From a virus, in IMG/VR virus record IMGVR_UViG_3300005914_000007, positions 1 through 62,504 of that record: DNA of 62,504 bases. One strand, given 5' to 3'. The notes below the pieces were generated by a model. That model was not told the origin of the DNA. It ran no database searches and was given only the letters and a program-made list of their open reading frames with translations. The first letter of the stretch is position 1; every line of letters begins with the position of its first letter. The position numbers and the translations under genes are program-made. This document shows, one piece after another, positions 26,985-36,654 of the stretch.

Positions 26985-27749
26985 TCAAAGTATCGAATTT
27001 AGTTTTGAATTTCTATTAAACTTCTCCTTGTCAAGATGGCTAAGCTCTTTAACTAATTTCCTTTTAAGTAAGTCTAGATTTACATGTGGTGATGTCGGTG
27101 AGTAAAGTGTACTCATAATATCATTTACCATTTTATTAGTTTCTATATTAACTATTATTTCCTTATGTGCTTTTTTTATTAAAGATTTAGAAACAATTTC
27201 ATGAGTATGAAATTGATACGAATCGGTCATTCCCATAATTTCCTTACTCAATTCCAAACCATTGAAAACAGAATAATTTATGATTTCAACGGATAAATCC
27301 CAATTAACCGCCAATTCAAGCCTATATAGATATGGGAAGAGAGCCTCCCATCGTTTCATATCATTAAAGCACTTATCAAATTCCTTCTTTGTTAGGTTTT
27401 CAAAACGTTCAGCAGCATCCCATAGACAATTTAATTCATAACTACTGTCATATAATGTATCTTTTTTACAACGATGTGTGGCTTGATCTAAACATTTATA
27501 AACACTATCCACCATCATAGTCTTCAATGTTTTGAAGTCGATAGTTGTTTTACCCAACATTAAATCCAATTTACGAACATTACATTCATGGAATTCAACG
27601 TATAAATTACACATTTTGTGTAATTTCATATCCACCATATCTCCCCATTCAAACTTATGGTCAAAATATTGTTGAATCTGTGGAAATAATTCCATCACCT
27701 CTATTGACCTTTTATAATTCTTATTAATAATAGTGAAATTCATCTTCAT
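26985..27749 (-). CDS. Hypothetical helical protein (254 aa)
   Basis: Mostly alpha-helical and Cys/His-containing (MCNLYVEFHECNVRK; ATHRCKKD), without a known motif. An alternative ATG two codons later is possible. It is the last gene of a minus-strand pair whose upstream member is the lysine-rich protein at 27913, though a terminator at 27809 lies between them. Confidence 0.55.
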   Translation of the reverse strand: MKMNFTIINKNYKRSIEVMELFPQIQQYFDHKFEWGDMVDMKLHKMCNLYVEFHECNVRKLDLMLGKTTIDFKTLKTMMVDSVYKCLDQATHRCKKDTLYDSSYELNCLWDAAERFENLTKKEFDKCFNDMKRWEALFPYLYRLELAVNWDLSVEIINYSVFNGLELSKEIMGMTDSYQFHTHEIVSKSLIKKAHKEIIVNIETNKMVNDIMSTLYSPTSPHVNLDLLKRKLVKELSHLDKEKFNRNSKLNSIL

Positions 27750-27804
27750 GTTTGTAAATGTACGGATAACTTACCGACGGGCCAAATTTAGGTATTATTA
27801 ACAG

Positions 27805-27836
27805 AAAAAACCATTAAGGAGCGAATCTCAATGGTT
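27805..27836 (-). terminator. Rho-independent terminator
   Basis: On the minus strand AACCATT...AATGGTT forms a 7-bp stem, with an inner GAG/CTC pairing, followed by a T-tract (TTTTTT). It ends transcription of the lysine-rich gene at 27913. The rest of 27750-27912 holds a small palindrome (AACGG...CCGTT) and nothing else. Confidence 0.7.
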
Positions 27837-27912
27837 TCTCTGACCTACCCGATGAACGAGCCGATGTCATAACGGTCCTAAGTCCGTTTGAAGTATATAT
27901 TAACTACGAAAG

Positions 27913-28185
27913 TTAATCTTTCTTCTTACGAGGTTTGTCTTTTTTTGAAGGCTTTTTCAAACCATCCTTTACCGACTTCACTTCAGAAGATTTCTTAGTA
28001 CTTTTCTTACGAGGTTTGTACTTTTTCTTAGGCTTAGACACTACAGGCTCGTCAACTTTCGTTACATACTCAACTTTTATTGGTTCCGAAACTTTATCCA
28101 CAACCACTTCTTTAACTTCTTCTTCAATCTTGTCAGATCTAAAAAGACCTCTGAAAAAAGAAACAATCCATCTCAATAATCTCAT
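27913..28185 (-). CDS. Lysine-rich protein with amphipathic N-terminus (90 aa)
   Basis: The first 16 residues (MRLLRWIVSFFRGLFR) form a basic amphipathic or membrane-associating helix. The rest is a repetitive Lys/Pro tail (KPKKKYKPRKKSTKK) like those of histone H1 or DNA-condensing proteins. The function is unknown; DNA or membrane association is inferred. Confidence 0.55.
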   Translation of the reverse strand: MRLLRWIVSFFRGLFRSDKIEEEVKEVVVDKVSEPIKVEYVTKVDEPVVSKPKKKYKPRKKSTKKSSEVKSVKDGLKKPSKKDKPRKKKD

Positions 28186-28295
28186 TCTACGTGTAATTAA
28201 TTTTTAATATATATAAAAAACCGTTCCCTCCCACGGAATATTTTAGTAATCAATTATTTACAACAAAAATTCGGGCAAATAATATAATATTAGAT

Positions 28296-29828
28296 ATGAA
28301 GTTTAAATATGATAAAGTTAAGGAAGAACTTGTTGTTACAGAAGCATCAAGAATAGAATATCACCAATTGGAAATATGGTTATCTAGAAATGTGAAGGGG
28401 TACCGATTTATGCCTGCTTATAAAATGGGTATATGGAATGGTCAAAATTCATATTTTAGAGATGGTCATGTAAATCTAGGACTCTGGAAAGAATGTTTAA
28501 AAGCCGCCAAGGAAATTGGTGCAAATTTTCAGGTTGAGAATAAAGAAGATTTTCCATTAAATAGAGAAGTTACGATGAATAGTGTTAGGGAATTCTGTGA
28601 TGAATTTTTTAATAAACATAAAGTTAAAAATAAAGATGGTGGGTGGTCAGACTTTATGCCTTACGACCATCAGATTGATACTGCTTTTAAGATATTAAAA
28701 AATAGATATTGTATGGCTGAGGTTGCCACTTCTGGTGGTAAATCACTCATAATATCAATTGTTATATTTTACACTCTTAAAAACCTAAACCCGGATGCTA
28801 AGTTTTTGATGATTGTACCATCAATTACACTGGTCACACAGTTCTACGATAACTTACTCGAATATAATTATGGTGAGCAAACCCTGGCCGAAGTTAAAGA
28901 TGATAAATTAGAAGAACTACTTGTTGGTGGTGAGGGAAAACCTTCAATGCCATGTACTCTTAGAATAGAAGAAGTTATGTCTGATAAACCAAGAAAACAT
29001 TCTGGTGTTAAAGATGCTAATATCTACATCGGTACTTACCAATCACTAGAGAAGTGGCCAAAAGAATTCTTCAAACAATTTCATACAGTTGCTTGTGATG
29101 AAGCTCACGGGGCTAAGGCCCAGACAACACTAACCATATTGAAAAAAACAATTGGACACGCCTATTCAAGATTTGGTGTTTCTGGTACATTTCCACCTGA
29201 TGATTCTTGTGAAATACTCACAATACAATCTGTATTAGGTCCAAAAATTACAGAAGTATCAGCAACTCATTTGAAAGAAAAAGGTATCATAACACCGATG
29301 AAAGTAAAGGCGGTTATAATGAACCATGCTGATCCATCTTTCGAAAGACAAATGGAAGAAATACGTAGAGGAGGATTGGGTAAAGAAGTTTTAAACTTCG
29401 AGAAGAAATACATACAAGAATCTGTCAAACGAAAAGATATCATAAGTAAGATAGTAAAACGATGTGATAAGAACACACTTATACTTTTTCACTCAATCGA
29501 ACATGGTGAGTCATTATTGAAATACCTTACTAATGAATGTCCTGATAAAGAGTTCTATTATATTGATGGTTCTGTTAAGAACAAGCAGAGAGAAATCATA
29601 AAGGCTAAGATGGAAGAAACACAAACAAAAGTGGAATATACCATTTTAAATTTTGGTAGATATGAAATTGATGTGAAATCTGATAAAATGATATTATTAA
29701 GTGATGGTAAGTATAAAAAAGCCAGTGATATAAATAAAAATGATGATATAGATGATAAATTCATCGAAACCCTTCGGAATGATATCAAGGGGGTAATAAA
29801 TGCTGATGAGGATAAACGGAAATATTAA
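28296..29828 (+). CDS. uvsW: UvsW helicase, N-terminal part, interrupted
   Basis: Residues 1-446 are a recognisable UvsW-type SF2 helicase. They comprise an N-terminal DNA-binding lobe, Walker A as ATSGGKS (about 145-151), ACDEAHG (DEAH at 268-271), GVSGTFP (motif III), and FHSIEHG followed by YYIDGSVKNKQREI (motif IV region). UvsW unwinds branched DNA and R-loops in T4 recombination. From about residue 447 the frame reads foreign sequence (see 29634-30027) and stops at 29826-29828. Motifs V and VI lie separately at 30028-30309. As read, the enzyme is truncated. Confidence 0.85.
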   Translation: MKFKYDKVKEELVVTEASRIEYHQLEIWLSRNVKGYRFMPAYKMGIWNGQNSYFRDGHVNLGLWKECLKAAKEIGANFQVENKEDFPLNREVTMNSVREFCDEFFNKHKVKNKDGGWSDFMPYDHQIDTAFKILKNRYCMAEVATSGGKSLIISIVIFYTLKNLNPDAKFLMIVPSITLVTQFYDNLLEYNYGEQTLAEVKDDKLEELLVGGEGKPSMPCTLRIEEVMSDKPRKHSGVKDANIYIGTYQSLEKWPKEFFKQFHTVACDEAHGAKAQTTLTILKKTIGHAYSRFGVSGTFPPDDSCEILTIQSVLGPKITEVSATHLKEKGIITPMKVKAVIMNHADPSFERQMEEIRRGGLGKEVLNFEKKYIQESVKRKDIISKIVKRCDKNTLILFHSIEHGESLLKYLTNECPDKEFYYIDGSVKNKQREIIKAKMEETQTKVEYTILNFGRYEIDVKSDKMILLSDGKYKKASDINKNDDIDDKFIETLRNDIKGVINADEDKRKY

Positions 29829-30027
29829 ATAGTATGAATGAGGTGGTAAGAGAATATAATTTCAGTACAGAAAGTATATAGATAAAGATATTACTATACA
29901 GGAAAAAGATTTAAATGATGTAAGTATATCACTACTAAATTGTAAAATAAAAACAATAAATATATAATGGCAAGAATAATCGATAAAAGAAAAGAAATTA
30001 GAGAAGAAGGGGCGACTAAGGTATTAG
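29634..30027 (+). other. Intein-like remnant inserted in uvsW
   Basis: The 64 codons at the end of the first ORF (YTILNFGRYEIDVKSDKM, then LLSDGKYKKASDI) resemble the middle part of an intein Hint domain, including an ILLSDG/KKASDI turn. There is no recognisable block A or catalytic start, and no C-terminal HN. After the stop come A/T-rich, frame-broken sequence, a short ATG frame at 29967, and a second copy-like segment KRKEIREEGATKVLVASY. That segment partly duplicates the helicase residues QREIIKAKMEETQTKV before the insertion. A 7-nt offset then follows. The whole looks like a decayed intein or homing insert with duplicated flank. Confidence 0.5.
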
Positions 30028-30309
30028 TTGCCTCTTATTGAGTACGGGACATTAAGTACGGGAGTCTCAATTAAAGCTATTTTTAACGTCATATTTGCTG
30101 ACTCTTTCAAGTCTGAACAGATTATCATACAATCTATCGGTAGAGCTCTTAGACTACATAAGGATAAGGCAACTGCCATGATATTCGACCTTGTTGATAT
30201 ATTTACAGATGTGAATCCGAATAACATATTATACAGGCACTTCATGGAACGTAAGAAGTTTTATAAAAATAGAGAATATCCCTATTCAGTTAAAAAGATA
30301 ATCTTATAA
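30028..30309 (+). CDS. uvsW: UvsW helicase, C-terminal part
   Basis: This frame starts at TTG and reads YGTLSTGVSIK (motif V) and QSIGRALRLHKDK (motif VI), the usual C-terminal helicase motifs of UvsW, then FDLVDIFTD and the family end. It is 93 residues long and cannot act alone. It must be joined with the N-terminal part by recombination, ribosomal frameshifting or splicing, or is a pseudogene fragment. The preceding VLVASY is in another frame. Confidence 0.75.
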   Translation: MPLIEYGTLSTGVSIKAIFNVIFADSFKSEQIIIQSIGRALRLHKDKATAMIFDLVDIFTDVNPNNILYRHFMERKKFYKNREYPYSVKKIIL

Positions 30310-30348
30310 TAATTTTCTATGATTACTAAAATATGAAATGAAATGAAT

Positions 30349-31809
30349 TTAAGTTATTTGATTACTAGGTAATAAATCAACTCTATTCTCATCATATTTT
30401 ATTCTAATAACACTTCTTATCAATTTCGTTGATCGTGTCTTCTTATAAACACCATCACCCTCACTACTACCTTTCTTATTGGTATTGCCTTCCATGGTTG
30501 ATATTTTGTTATTCTTTATATCACTCAATGAAATACCGATGTGGCTAAAATTAAATACGATTATATCACCAGGTAATATTTTTTCAAATGGTGGTTTTAG
30601 TACATCGACAAAATTTTGATTCTGCCGAGCCCAGTTCTCGAAATCATATGCTCCGGCAGTTTTGGGTAATGTGAATGAATATTTAATATTATCCATATTA
30701 GAAACTGCCTTAAAACAGAAACACACAAAGGCGGCACACCATGGCCAACCAGGTCCAGGAATTTTACTAGGTTTTAACCATGTAGAAGCTTGGTAGATAT
30801 AAATATCCTTACCAGTATTGGAATTCTCTGGGTCTTCACGAACACCTTCTTGCGTAAGACTCACCTCAACTATATTTTTAGCAAAGTCACTTATAACACC
30901 ACCAGATGGTCCAACCTTTTCATCAACATAAACAGGAGCACTCTTTACAACTTCAATAGTTGGATCTTCCGTAACATTTGCATCGTTATTAGGATCTAAT
31001 AATGGAACGTAACCAGGTACATCATCATCAAATGCCATCGAAACTTGTGAAACTTTTTTAGTCGATTTCCAATCATCTCCAATAACTTGATCACTTTTTC
31101 TATTTGAAGCATTATCACTAACAGTCTTTATCTTAGAATTACTATTAGTATAGACATTATTTGATAAGAACTTTGGATCACGTAATTCAAAATACTCATT
31201 CAATACGTCTATAAATCCTGGCATTGGTTGAACTGGAGCACCCTGATTACCCATATATGGACCACTACCCAGTCCGGCCAATTGTTTTATGAATTTATCC
31301 ATCCATTTCATGTAATTAGTACCCAAGATAACTTGTTGGTCAGCATTGGCATCACCAAGTGATAATTTTGAGTAATTATCCTTTAAATTTATATCGATTG
31401 TTGAATTTTTAATATTTATATTGTTGAATTTATAATCCATCATCAATCCCTCATCATCGTTCGAATATATCTGTGTCTTGTGGTCAAACAACATTGTCTT
31501 CATGGACTTATATCCTTGTTCTGACAAATCCTTTAATTTGTTTTCTAGATTCATATTATAATGATCAGCAAAGATATATTCTGGTTTATAAATATTACCG
31601 GAATCAAAAACACAAGTGAGAACCTTACCAACTTCTGGTACATTAAACTCATTACCATTTATATCTTTCCATGGTGATGCCCATGGAATATCATCAGTCG
31701 GAATATCATCAAAAACATCTAATATTCTTATACGACATCTACCGAGTCGTTTTGGGTCAATATTTACCTCGACCACACCTATATAGGTTTTAGATTTATT
31801 GATTTGCAT
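30349..31809 (-). CDS. Baseplate central spike (gp5/gpV-like) with C-terminal CHAP hydrolase
   Basis: 486 residues. The first ~95 residues form an OB-fold of the gp5/gpV type (YIGVVEVNIDPKRLGRCRIRI; WKDINGNEFNVPEVG). A region with SLGDANADQQVILG follows, as in spike proteins. The C-terminal ~160 residues are a CHAP/NlpC-P60-type peptidase with WCAAFVCFC (Cys), FSHIGIS (His) and EGNTN (Asn). This replaces the T4 gp5 lysozyme. It would sit at the tip and open the peptidoglycan during infection. CAATATATA lies 4 nt before the ATG. Confidence 0.8.
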   Translation of the reverse strand: MQINKSKTYIGVVEVNIDPKRLGRCRIRILDVFDDIPTDDIPWASPWKDINGNEFNVPEVGKVLTCVFDSGNIYKPEYIFADHYNMNLENKLKDLSEQGYKSMKTMLFDHKTQIYSNDDEGLMMDYKFNNINIKNSTIDINLKDNYSKLSLGDANADQQVILGTNYMKWMDKFIKQLAGLGSGPYMGNQGAPVQPMPGFIDVLNEYFELRDPKFLSNNVYTNSNSKIKTVSDNASNRKSDQVIGDDWKSTKKVSQVSMAFDDDVPGYVPLLDPNNDANVTEDPTIEVVKSAPVYVDEKVGPSGGVISDFAKNIVEVSLTQEGVREDPENSNTGKDIYIYQASTWLKPSKIPGPGWPWCAAFVCFCFKAVSNMDNIKYSFTLPKTAGAYDFENWARQNQNFVDVLKPPFEKILPGDIIVFNFSHIGISLSDIKNNKISTMEGNTNKKGSSEGDGVYKKTRSTKLIRSVIRIKYDENRVDLLPSNQIT

Positions 31810-31829
31810 GATTTATATATTGATTAATA

Positions 31830-33581
31830 TCACCCACCAGTGATCGTATTAGTTAATACATCTCCTCCAAAATCTCTAAGAGAGTTTCTAATATCAAAAA
31901 AGAATTGGTTTGACACACCATCGACAATCTGTGATTGATAAACATTTGTTGGAGCTGGCATCCTACCTATACCCATCGAATTTCTAAGTTGGTCCAGTGA
32001 GTTGTTTATTAGTGAGAACTGTGTATTCAATTGCCTTTGAGCCTCTTGTAAGGCAGCATTTTTTAGTCCGTTTAATAATCTGGATGTTGCCGAAGTCTTT
32101 TGGTCTTTTGAGTAAGATTCTAACGCTACTGGTGTTCTAGTATCACCTTCATTCACCTTCATAACAGAACCATTTGGTGAAGAGTCTTTCAGTTTCCAAT
32201 TTCCGACATTTAAAATAAATCCATTTCTTCTCGGAATAACAACCGATGGATTAATTGGTTGTGGAAATATTGAGTAATCATATAATTCCTTATAAGTATC
32301 CTTTGCAGGATTATACCTGACAAAAGACACGTTTGAATATTTATAAGAAATCTGAGTTGACCACTTATCCATAGATACTGGCTTAGTAGATAAATCAATC
32401 GAATTCGGATGTACTGGTTTATCAAAAAAGAACTGACACTCATACACATAATAGACATATTTGGATAGGTTTGCTTTTATCATTTCTAATTTGGATAAAT
32501 TATCTTCAACAGAAGCTCCCTTCTTAATCTGGACAAAATTCCTCATCTCAGAAACATTTATCTTCATATCAAAACGAAGTAGGTTTTCTGGACATAATGA
32601 TTTACCATTAATCTTTGACCAATATAACTTTTTATATAATGAGTATAATGTACCCATATTTAAAGTAGTATCTTCGTAAAATTCAAAAGTTAAATTCTCA
32701 CTTAAATAATCTACAAATGCCTTTTGTTTTCCCGGTGTGTTACCTTCTGATAAATTATCAAGACCTGATACACCACGAACGTAGTAGAATTTATTTCTAT
32801 TCTCACCTTCAATTCCATAATCTGTCTTAAAAATAGATTCGGGCTCTGATCCAATAAAGTCTATACTTCTTGTGAATCTGAAATACTTACTCAATTCTCT
32901 AACAAACTCATAATATATAACAAGTCTTTCAGACATCTCATCATCTAATCCGTTTGACCATTCACCCAATAAAAATTCTTCTAGGTTACCATTTAAAAGA
33001 GGTGAATTATCCACATCAATAACCACATCGAATCCAAAAAATACGGGATCCTCATTATCATGATTTGAAATAAAATCACCTTCATCATAATTCCATATAC
33101 GTGACTTACTTTGTTCGAATGAATTTATATTAGTTGCTGTATCAAATGACTGTAAAACAGTTCCAGCCTCATCTGCACGTAATTTATACTTAAAATCACT
33201 TGTCGATATATCACCATAATTATCATAATCACCATCCGTCCCAGCCAAACTTTTATATGCATCCAATGTATTCCTCATTTCAGATGTGTCTGGTGGTAAT
33301 ATTTTAAACTCTGGACTATCACCAGACCACTCAGAACTCACCGTCTTATAGTATTCAATAGGTGTGAAACCCGGTGATTGACTTTTCGTTTTATCAGTTA
33401 ATGTTTCCACTAACGAAACCATACCCTTACCATCAGGATTTCCCGTTCTATTATTAACGTGCTTATTAGATGGATGATTCTTATCGTTCAAACCAGGTCT
33501 TTGCCCAGCTCTTGGATTACCAATAGCGTCATTTAGTTTATTACCTGCTGTTTGAAAAAAATTGTTTAGACCGTCTGCCAT
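31830..33581 (-). CDS. Probable tail or baseplate structural protein (583 aa)
   Basis: No family was recognised with certainty. The protein is large, serine/asparagine-rich, with a beta-heavy centre and a glutamine-rich helical stretch (ALQEAQRQLNTQFSLINNSL) near residue 510. It is 20 nt upstream of the gp5-like spike on the same strand and has the same box architecture (TAATATATA, 4 nt). Context makes it a tail component. Confidence 0.55.
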   Translation of the reverse strand: MADGLNNFFQTAGNKLNDAIGNPRAGQRPGLNDKNHPSNKHVNNRTGNPDGKGMVSLVETLTDKTKSQSPGFTPIEYYKTVSSEWSGDSPEFKILPPDTSEMRNTLDAYKSLAGTDGDYDNYGDISTSDFKYKLRADEAGTVLQSFDTATNINSFEQSKSRIWNYDEGDFISNHDNEDPVFFGFDVVIDVDNSPLLNGNLEEFLLGEWSNGLDDEMSERLVIYYEFVRELSKYFRFTRSIDFIGSEPESIFKTDYGIEGENRNKFYYVRGVSGLDNLSEGNTPGKQKAFVDYLSENLTFEFYEDTTLNMGTLYSLYKKLYWSKINGKSLCPENLLRFDMKINVSEMRNFVQIKKGASVEDNLSKLEMIKANLSKYVYYVYECQFFFDKPVHPNSIDLSTKPVSMDKWSTQISYKYSNVSFVRYNPAKDTYKELYDYSIFPQPINPSVVIPRRNGFILNVGNWKLKDSSPNGSVMKVNEGDTRTPVALESYSKDQKTSATSRLLNGLKNAALQEAQRQLNTQFSLINNSLDQLRNSMGIGRMPAPTNVYQSQIVDGVSNQFFFDIRNSLRDFGGDVLTNTITGG

Positions 33582-33647
33582 GTTATATATATTAAGAATG
33601 AAACTTCTTCAAGAAACCAGTTTCAGAATAAAATATATAATGAAGTT

Positions 33648-35027
33648 ATGTTGAAAAAATATTTTGAATTTATTGTTGAATCGAACAGGAAAGATTATTC
33701 CAATAATAGCCTTATTGACGAGATTTGTATATCAATGGTATTATTGAATAATGAATTTTTAGACGATATTTTGGACCAAGGTCAGAAAGCTAGATATTCC
33801 GAAAACTCAGATGTCTTTGTAAACGACCTCAAAAACCTTGTTATGAGTAAGAATCGGTTGAAACTGGGTAAATTCTTTAATGATAAGTGTGAAGAAGATA
33901 CCGACCTTTCCAAACTTAAGTTTGTCTTTGATGATATTGATTTCAATATAGAAAGAGATTGGTCTAAATTAACCAACAACAGATTAATTGCTAGAAACAT
34001 AATAGATAAACTGCTGGGTGATGATAAATTATTACCTAGTCAAATAAAAAGTATTTATTGGTTGGGTCCGAATAAAGATGATGATCACCAAGAAGATATT
34101 GTAATTGAGGATATAACTGGTAAACAATTTTCACTTTTCTTAAATAAAAACATGCAAACACAAAGAACATCAGCTTTTAACACATTTGCTGATGAATTTA
34201 TCGGTACTGATACACAAAAACTATATGATGATGAGAATATTAAAAAGTGGAATAAATTAACACAAGAATTTGTAAGAATAACTTACGAAAACGCAACTAA
34301 GGCCGTACAAGCACACATAGAGAAATTCATTGATACAAAGAGAATTGACTCAATTGGATATTTTGAATTTTTTAATATAAGACACCGTGATCCTAGATAT
34401 AAACATCTTGGTGAATTGATGCCCGAATTTGATAAAAATATACTTATGTTCTCAGACTTACTTAAAATGGTTTGGAAATCTCCTGAACTATTGTTACAGA
34501 ACTATGAAAAGGCTAAAGATGAATGGAGTGAGGTTAAAATAGTTATATTGAATTCTAGAATACTAGAACACATATTCACATCATCTTTGATTGAAAATAA
34601 AAGTGAGGAAGTTGAAAAGTTAGATGATGGTTACAAACGATCATCTGGCTCTTTGAAAATGAAATTAATGAAAGTTTTTGTTGAAAAACTTAGATGTTTG
34701 GAAAGGCCAGTATATTATCTTTCTAAGAAAGGAGATGAGCTACACAGAATCCCATCAAGAACATTTTTCCGAGTTAATTATGATAATATAGATATAGACT
34801 TTGACTACCATGTAAAATTTGAGAAAAGTACATCAGAAGATGAACTCAATGACTTCAATATGAAAGTCCGTATGTCATTAAATGATGATGAGCTACTAAC
34901 ATTTAAGATTTTGGTTAAATTCACAGGTGCTGAGTTCTCAAATAGGTTAAGTGCCAAGTATAAATTTGACATTCCAAAAAACTTTAATTACATACTAAAT
35001 AAAATTGAGCAAGAAGAAGAAGTTTAA
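33648..35027 (+). CDS. Hypothetical protein with the clearest capsid-targeting-like N-terminus (459 aa)
   Basis: It starts MLKKYFEFIVESNRKD. Compared with the T4 internal-protein leader MKTYQEFIAEA, the pattern Y-x-E-F-I-x-E-[SA] is the same. This suggests head-core packaging and prohead-protease cleavage after the Glu. The remaining 445 residues are mixed alpha/beta and lack known motifs. An injected internal protein is the favoured but unproven idea. Confidence 0.6.
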   Translation: MLKKYFEFIVESNRKDYSNNSLIDEICISMVLLNNEFLDDILDQGQKARYSENSDVFVNDLKNLVMSKNRLKLGKFFNDKCEEDTDLSKLKFVFDDIDFNIERDWSKLTNNRLIARNIIDKLLGDDKLLPSQIKSIYWLGPNKDDDHQEDIVIEDITGKQFSLFLNKNMQTQRTSAFNTFADEFIGTDTQKLYDDENIKKWNKLTQEFVRITYENATKAVQAHIEKFIDTKRIDSIGYFEFFNIRHRDPRYKHLGELMPEFDKNILMFSDLLKMVWKSPELLLQNYEKAKDEWSEVKIVILNSRILEHIFTSSLIENKSEEVEKLDDGYKRSSGSLKMKLMKVFVEKLRCLERPVYYLSKKGDELHRIPSRTFFRVNYDNIDIDFDYHVKFEKSTSEDELNDFNMKVRMSLNDDELLTFKILVKFTGAEFSNRLSAKYKFDIPKNFNYILNKIEQEEEV

Positions 35028-35053
35028 TAGATAGTTCAAAATAAAACCTATTT

Positions 35054-36376
35054 ATGCCTTCCAATCCAAGTACTGTCGGTCTAGAAGATAATATTGATAA
35101 ACTCAAAGGAATGATATTTGATGGTGACTCATCAGCAAGTATTGTGAATGTAATTGTGGCTTCATTCCTTTCTTATGAAGAAATAGCTAAGAAAATAATC
35201 GCATCTAAAAATCCAGCAATGTCAAAAGAGCATATTGATTTGATGATAGATGGTCCTGATGAAGAAGATGAAACACCAGAAGGTAAGGCATCACAGTTCC
35301 TAAAAGGCCAAGATAAAGAAAAAGCATTATCTGGTTCGGTTAATACCAATCTTAAAAAACTTGTATTCCCATTAGAAGGTAGAATATTAAGCGAGCCAGA
35401 TGATTTTGATGATGAAGATGATGAAGATGAAATAGTACCAGAGAACGAATCAGAAGTTAAGAGACAGGAACGACTAAAACGTAGAGAAGAGAAAAATATT
35501 GAAAGAGAGAAGAAACGTGTGGAAAGAAAAGCCGAACGACAAAAACAAAAAGAGAAAGCAAAGGCAAACGCTAAGGAGAAAAGAGACCAATTCATTGAAG
35601 AAGCTAAGAAGATAGTGGCCGATGTTAAGAAAGCTCTATTCAAGATAATATCAGAACAGAAGGCTCTTATGCAAGACCTTATTAAATCAGTTATTTCATT
35701 TGGAGTTAGTATTCCGGCAATGGCTGTTATGGTTGCGGCTCCACCGTGGAATGTACCTGCCGCAATAGCCTTAGTACTCAACATAATAGAGGTTTTGAGT
35801 AAATTGGCTAAAAGGTTGACTAATGTGGTTGATTATCTTGATCCACTTAAACAATTAACATTATTGTTACCGACTGCGGTTTTCACCGTAATAACGATGC
35901 CATTGAATATTGCTATACTAATAATGATTGGTATCTACACACCAATTGCTAAACTCAAGAAAGGCATTGATTCGATACTAGCATTTCTTATGAAATTAAT
36001 AAGTCCATCAAATCTTGGTAATGTAATTGATAAGATAAAGGCACAAATACGTAAGAAAGAGAGGGAGAAAGACCGAAGTGATGATGAGGACGATAGAAAT
36101 ACATTAGATGGTGAAATTTTAGATTTGAAAAATCAACTTGGTGATATAGAGAATGGATATGATTTCACATTCACGGAAGCTGACCTTAGTAAATTCACAC
36201 AAACAGAAGATATATATGAAGAGATAAAGACTGTTCAGAAACTAGCAAATGACATTGTTTATGTATATGATGTTAAGTTACCAGACGGAACAACACTTAC
36301 AAACCTAAGTCTGGAAGATTTAGAAGGAATTAAAGAAAGGTATGATGTAGTATTCAATAATCAACAAAGTGAGTAA
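35054..36376 (+). CDS. Hypothetical structural protein with coiled coil and hydrophobic segments (440 aa)
   Basis: Three regions are visible. There is an acidic N-terminus, then a highly charged coiled coil near 140-200 (KRREEKNIEREKKRVERK), and then two hydrophobic stretches of about 30 residues (VSIPAMAVMVAAPPW and LLLPTAVFTVITMPLNIAIL) that could span membranes. A second charged coiled coil and an acidic end follow. It is followed by the small basic protein at 36407. A tail-associated or injected membrane-active role is plausible. It is the one candidate here that combines coiled coil and membrane segments. Confidence 0.5.
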   Translation: MPSNPSTVGLEDNIDKLKGMIFDGDSSASIVNVIVASFLSYEEIAKKIIASKNPAMSKEHIDLMIDGPDEEDETPEGKASQFLKGQDKEKALSGSVNTNLKKLVFPLEGRILSEPDDFDDEDDEDEIVPENESEVKRQERLKRREEKNIEREKKRVERKAERQKQKEKAKANAKEKRDQFIEEAKKIVADVKKALFKIISEQKALMQDLIKSVISFGVSIPAMAVMVAAPPWNVPAAIALVLNIIEVLSKLAKRLTNVVDYLDPLKQLTLLLPTAVFTVITMPLNIAILIMIGIYTPIAKLKKGIDSILAFLMKLISPSNLGNVIDKIKAQIRKKEREKDRSDDEDDRNTLDGEILDLKNQLGDIENGYDFTFTEADLSKFTQTEDIYEEIKTVQKLANDIVYVYDVKLPDGTTLTNLSLEDLEGIKERYDVVFNNQQSE

Positions 36377-36406
36377 ATCTAAGTATAAATAAAAATAACA
36401 AGAATT

Positions 36407-36631
36407 ATGGCAAAATCTAAACATCGAAAGAATCACAAGAAAAAACTTAATGAGAGAAAAGAAAACATTGAAAATACTAAGAAAAGAATGGAGAAAATGA
36501 AGAGAGAATTCATTAAAAACTTAATTGAACAAGAGAAAAATAAAGGTATGTTTGATAATATGCCAGAAGGACCAACAGTTGATGGACCCTTAAATAATGA
36601 CGGTTCGATAGTAGATGGACCATCTATATAG
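36407..36631 (+). CDS. Small basic hypothetical protein (74 aa)
   Basis: Very Lys-rich first 48 residues (KSKHRKNHKKKLNERK), then MFDNMPEGPTVDGP and a repeated VDGP motif at the end. No family is recognised. Confidence 0.5.
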   Translation: MAKSKHRKNHKKKLNERKENIENTKKRMEKMKREFIKNLIEQEKNKGMFDNMPEGPTVDGPLNNDGSIVDGPSI

Positions 36632-36654
36632 AGTTTAATAAAAGAAACCAGGAA

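Noticed and set aside
27750-27912. Possible tRNA on the minus strand (arm-like GAGATTCGCTCC)
   Set aside because: No acceptor stem, anticodon arm or CCA-type layout; the structure is fully explained by a terminator hairpin.
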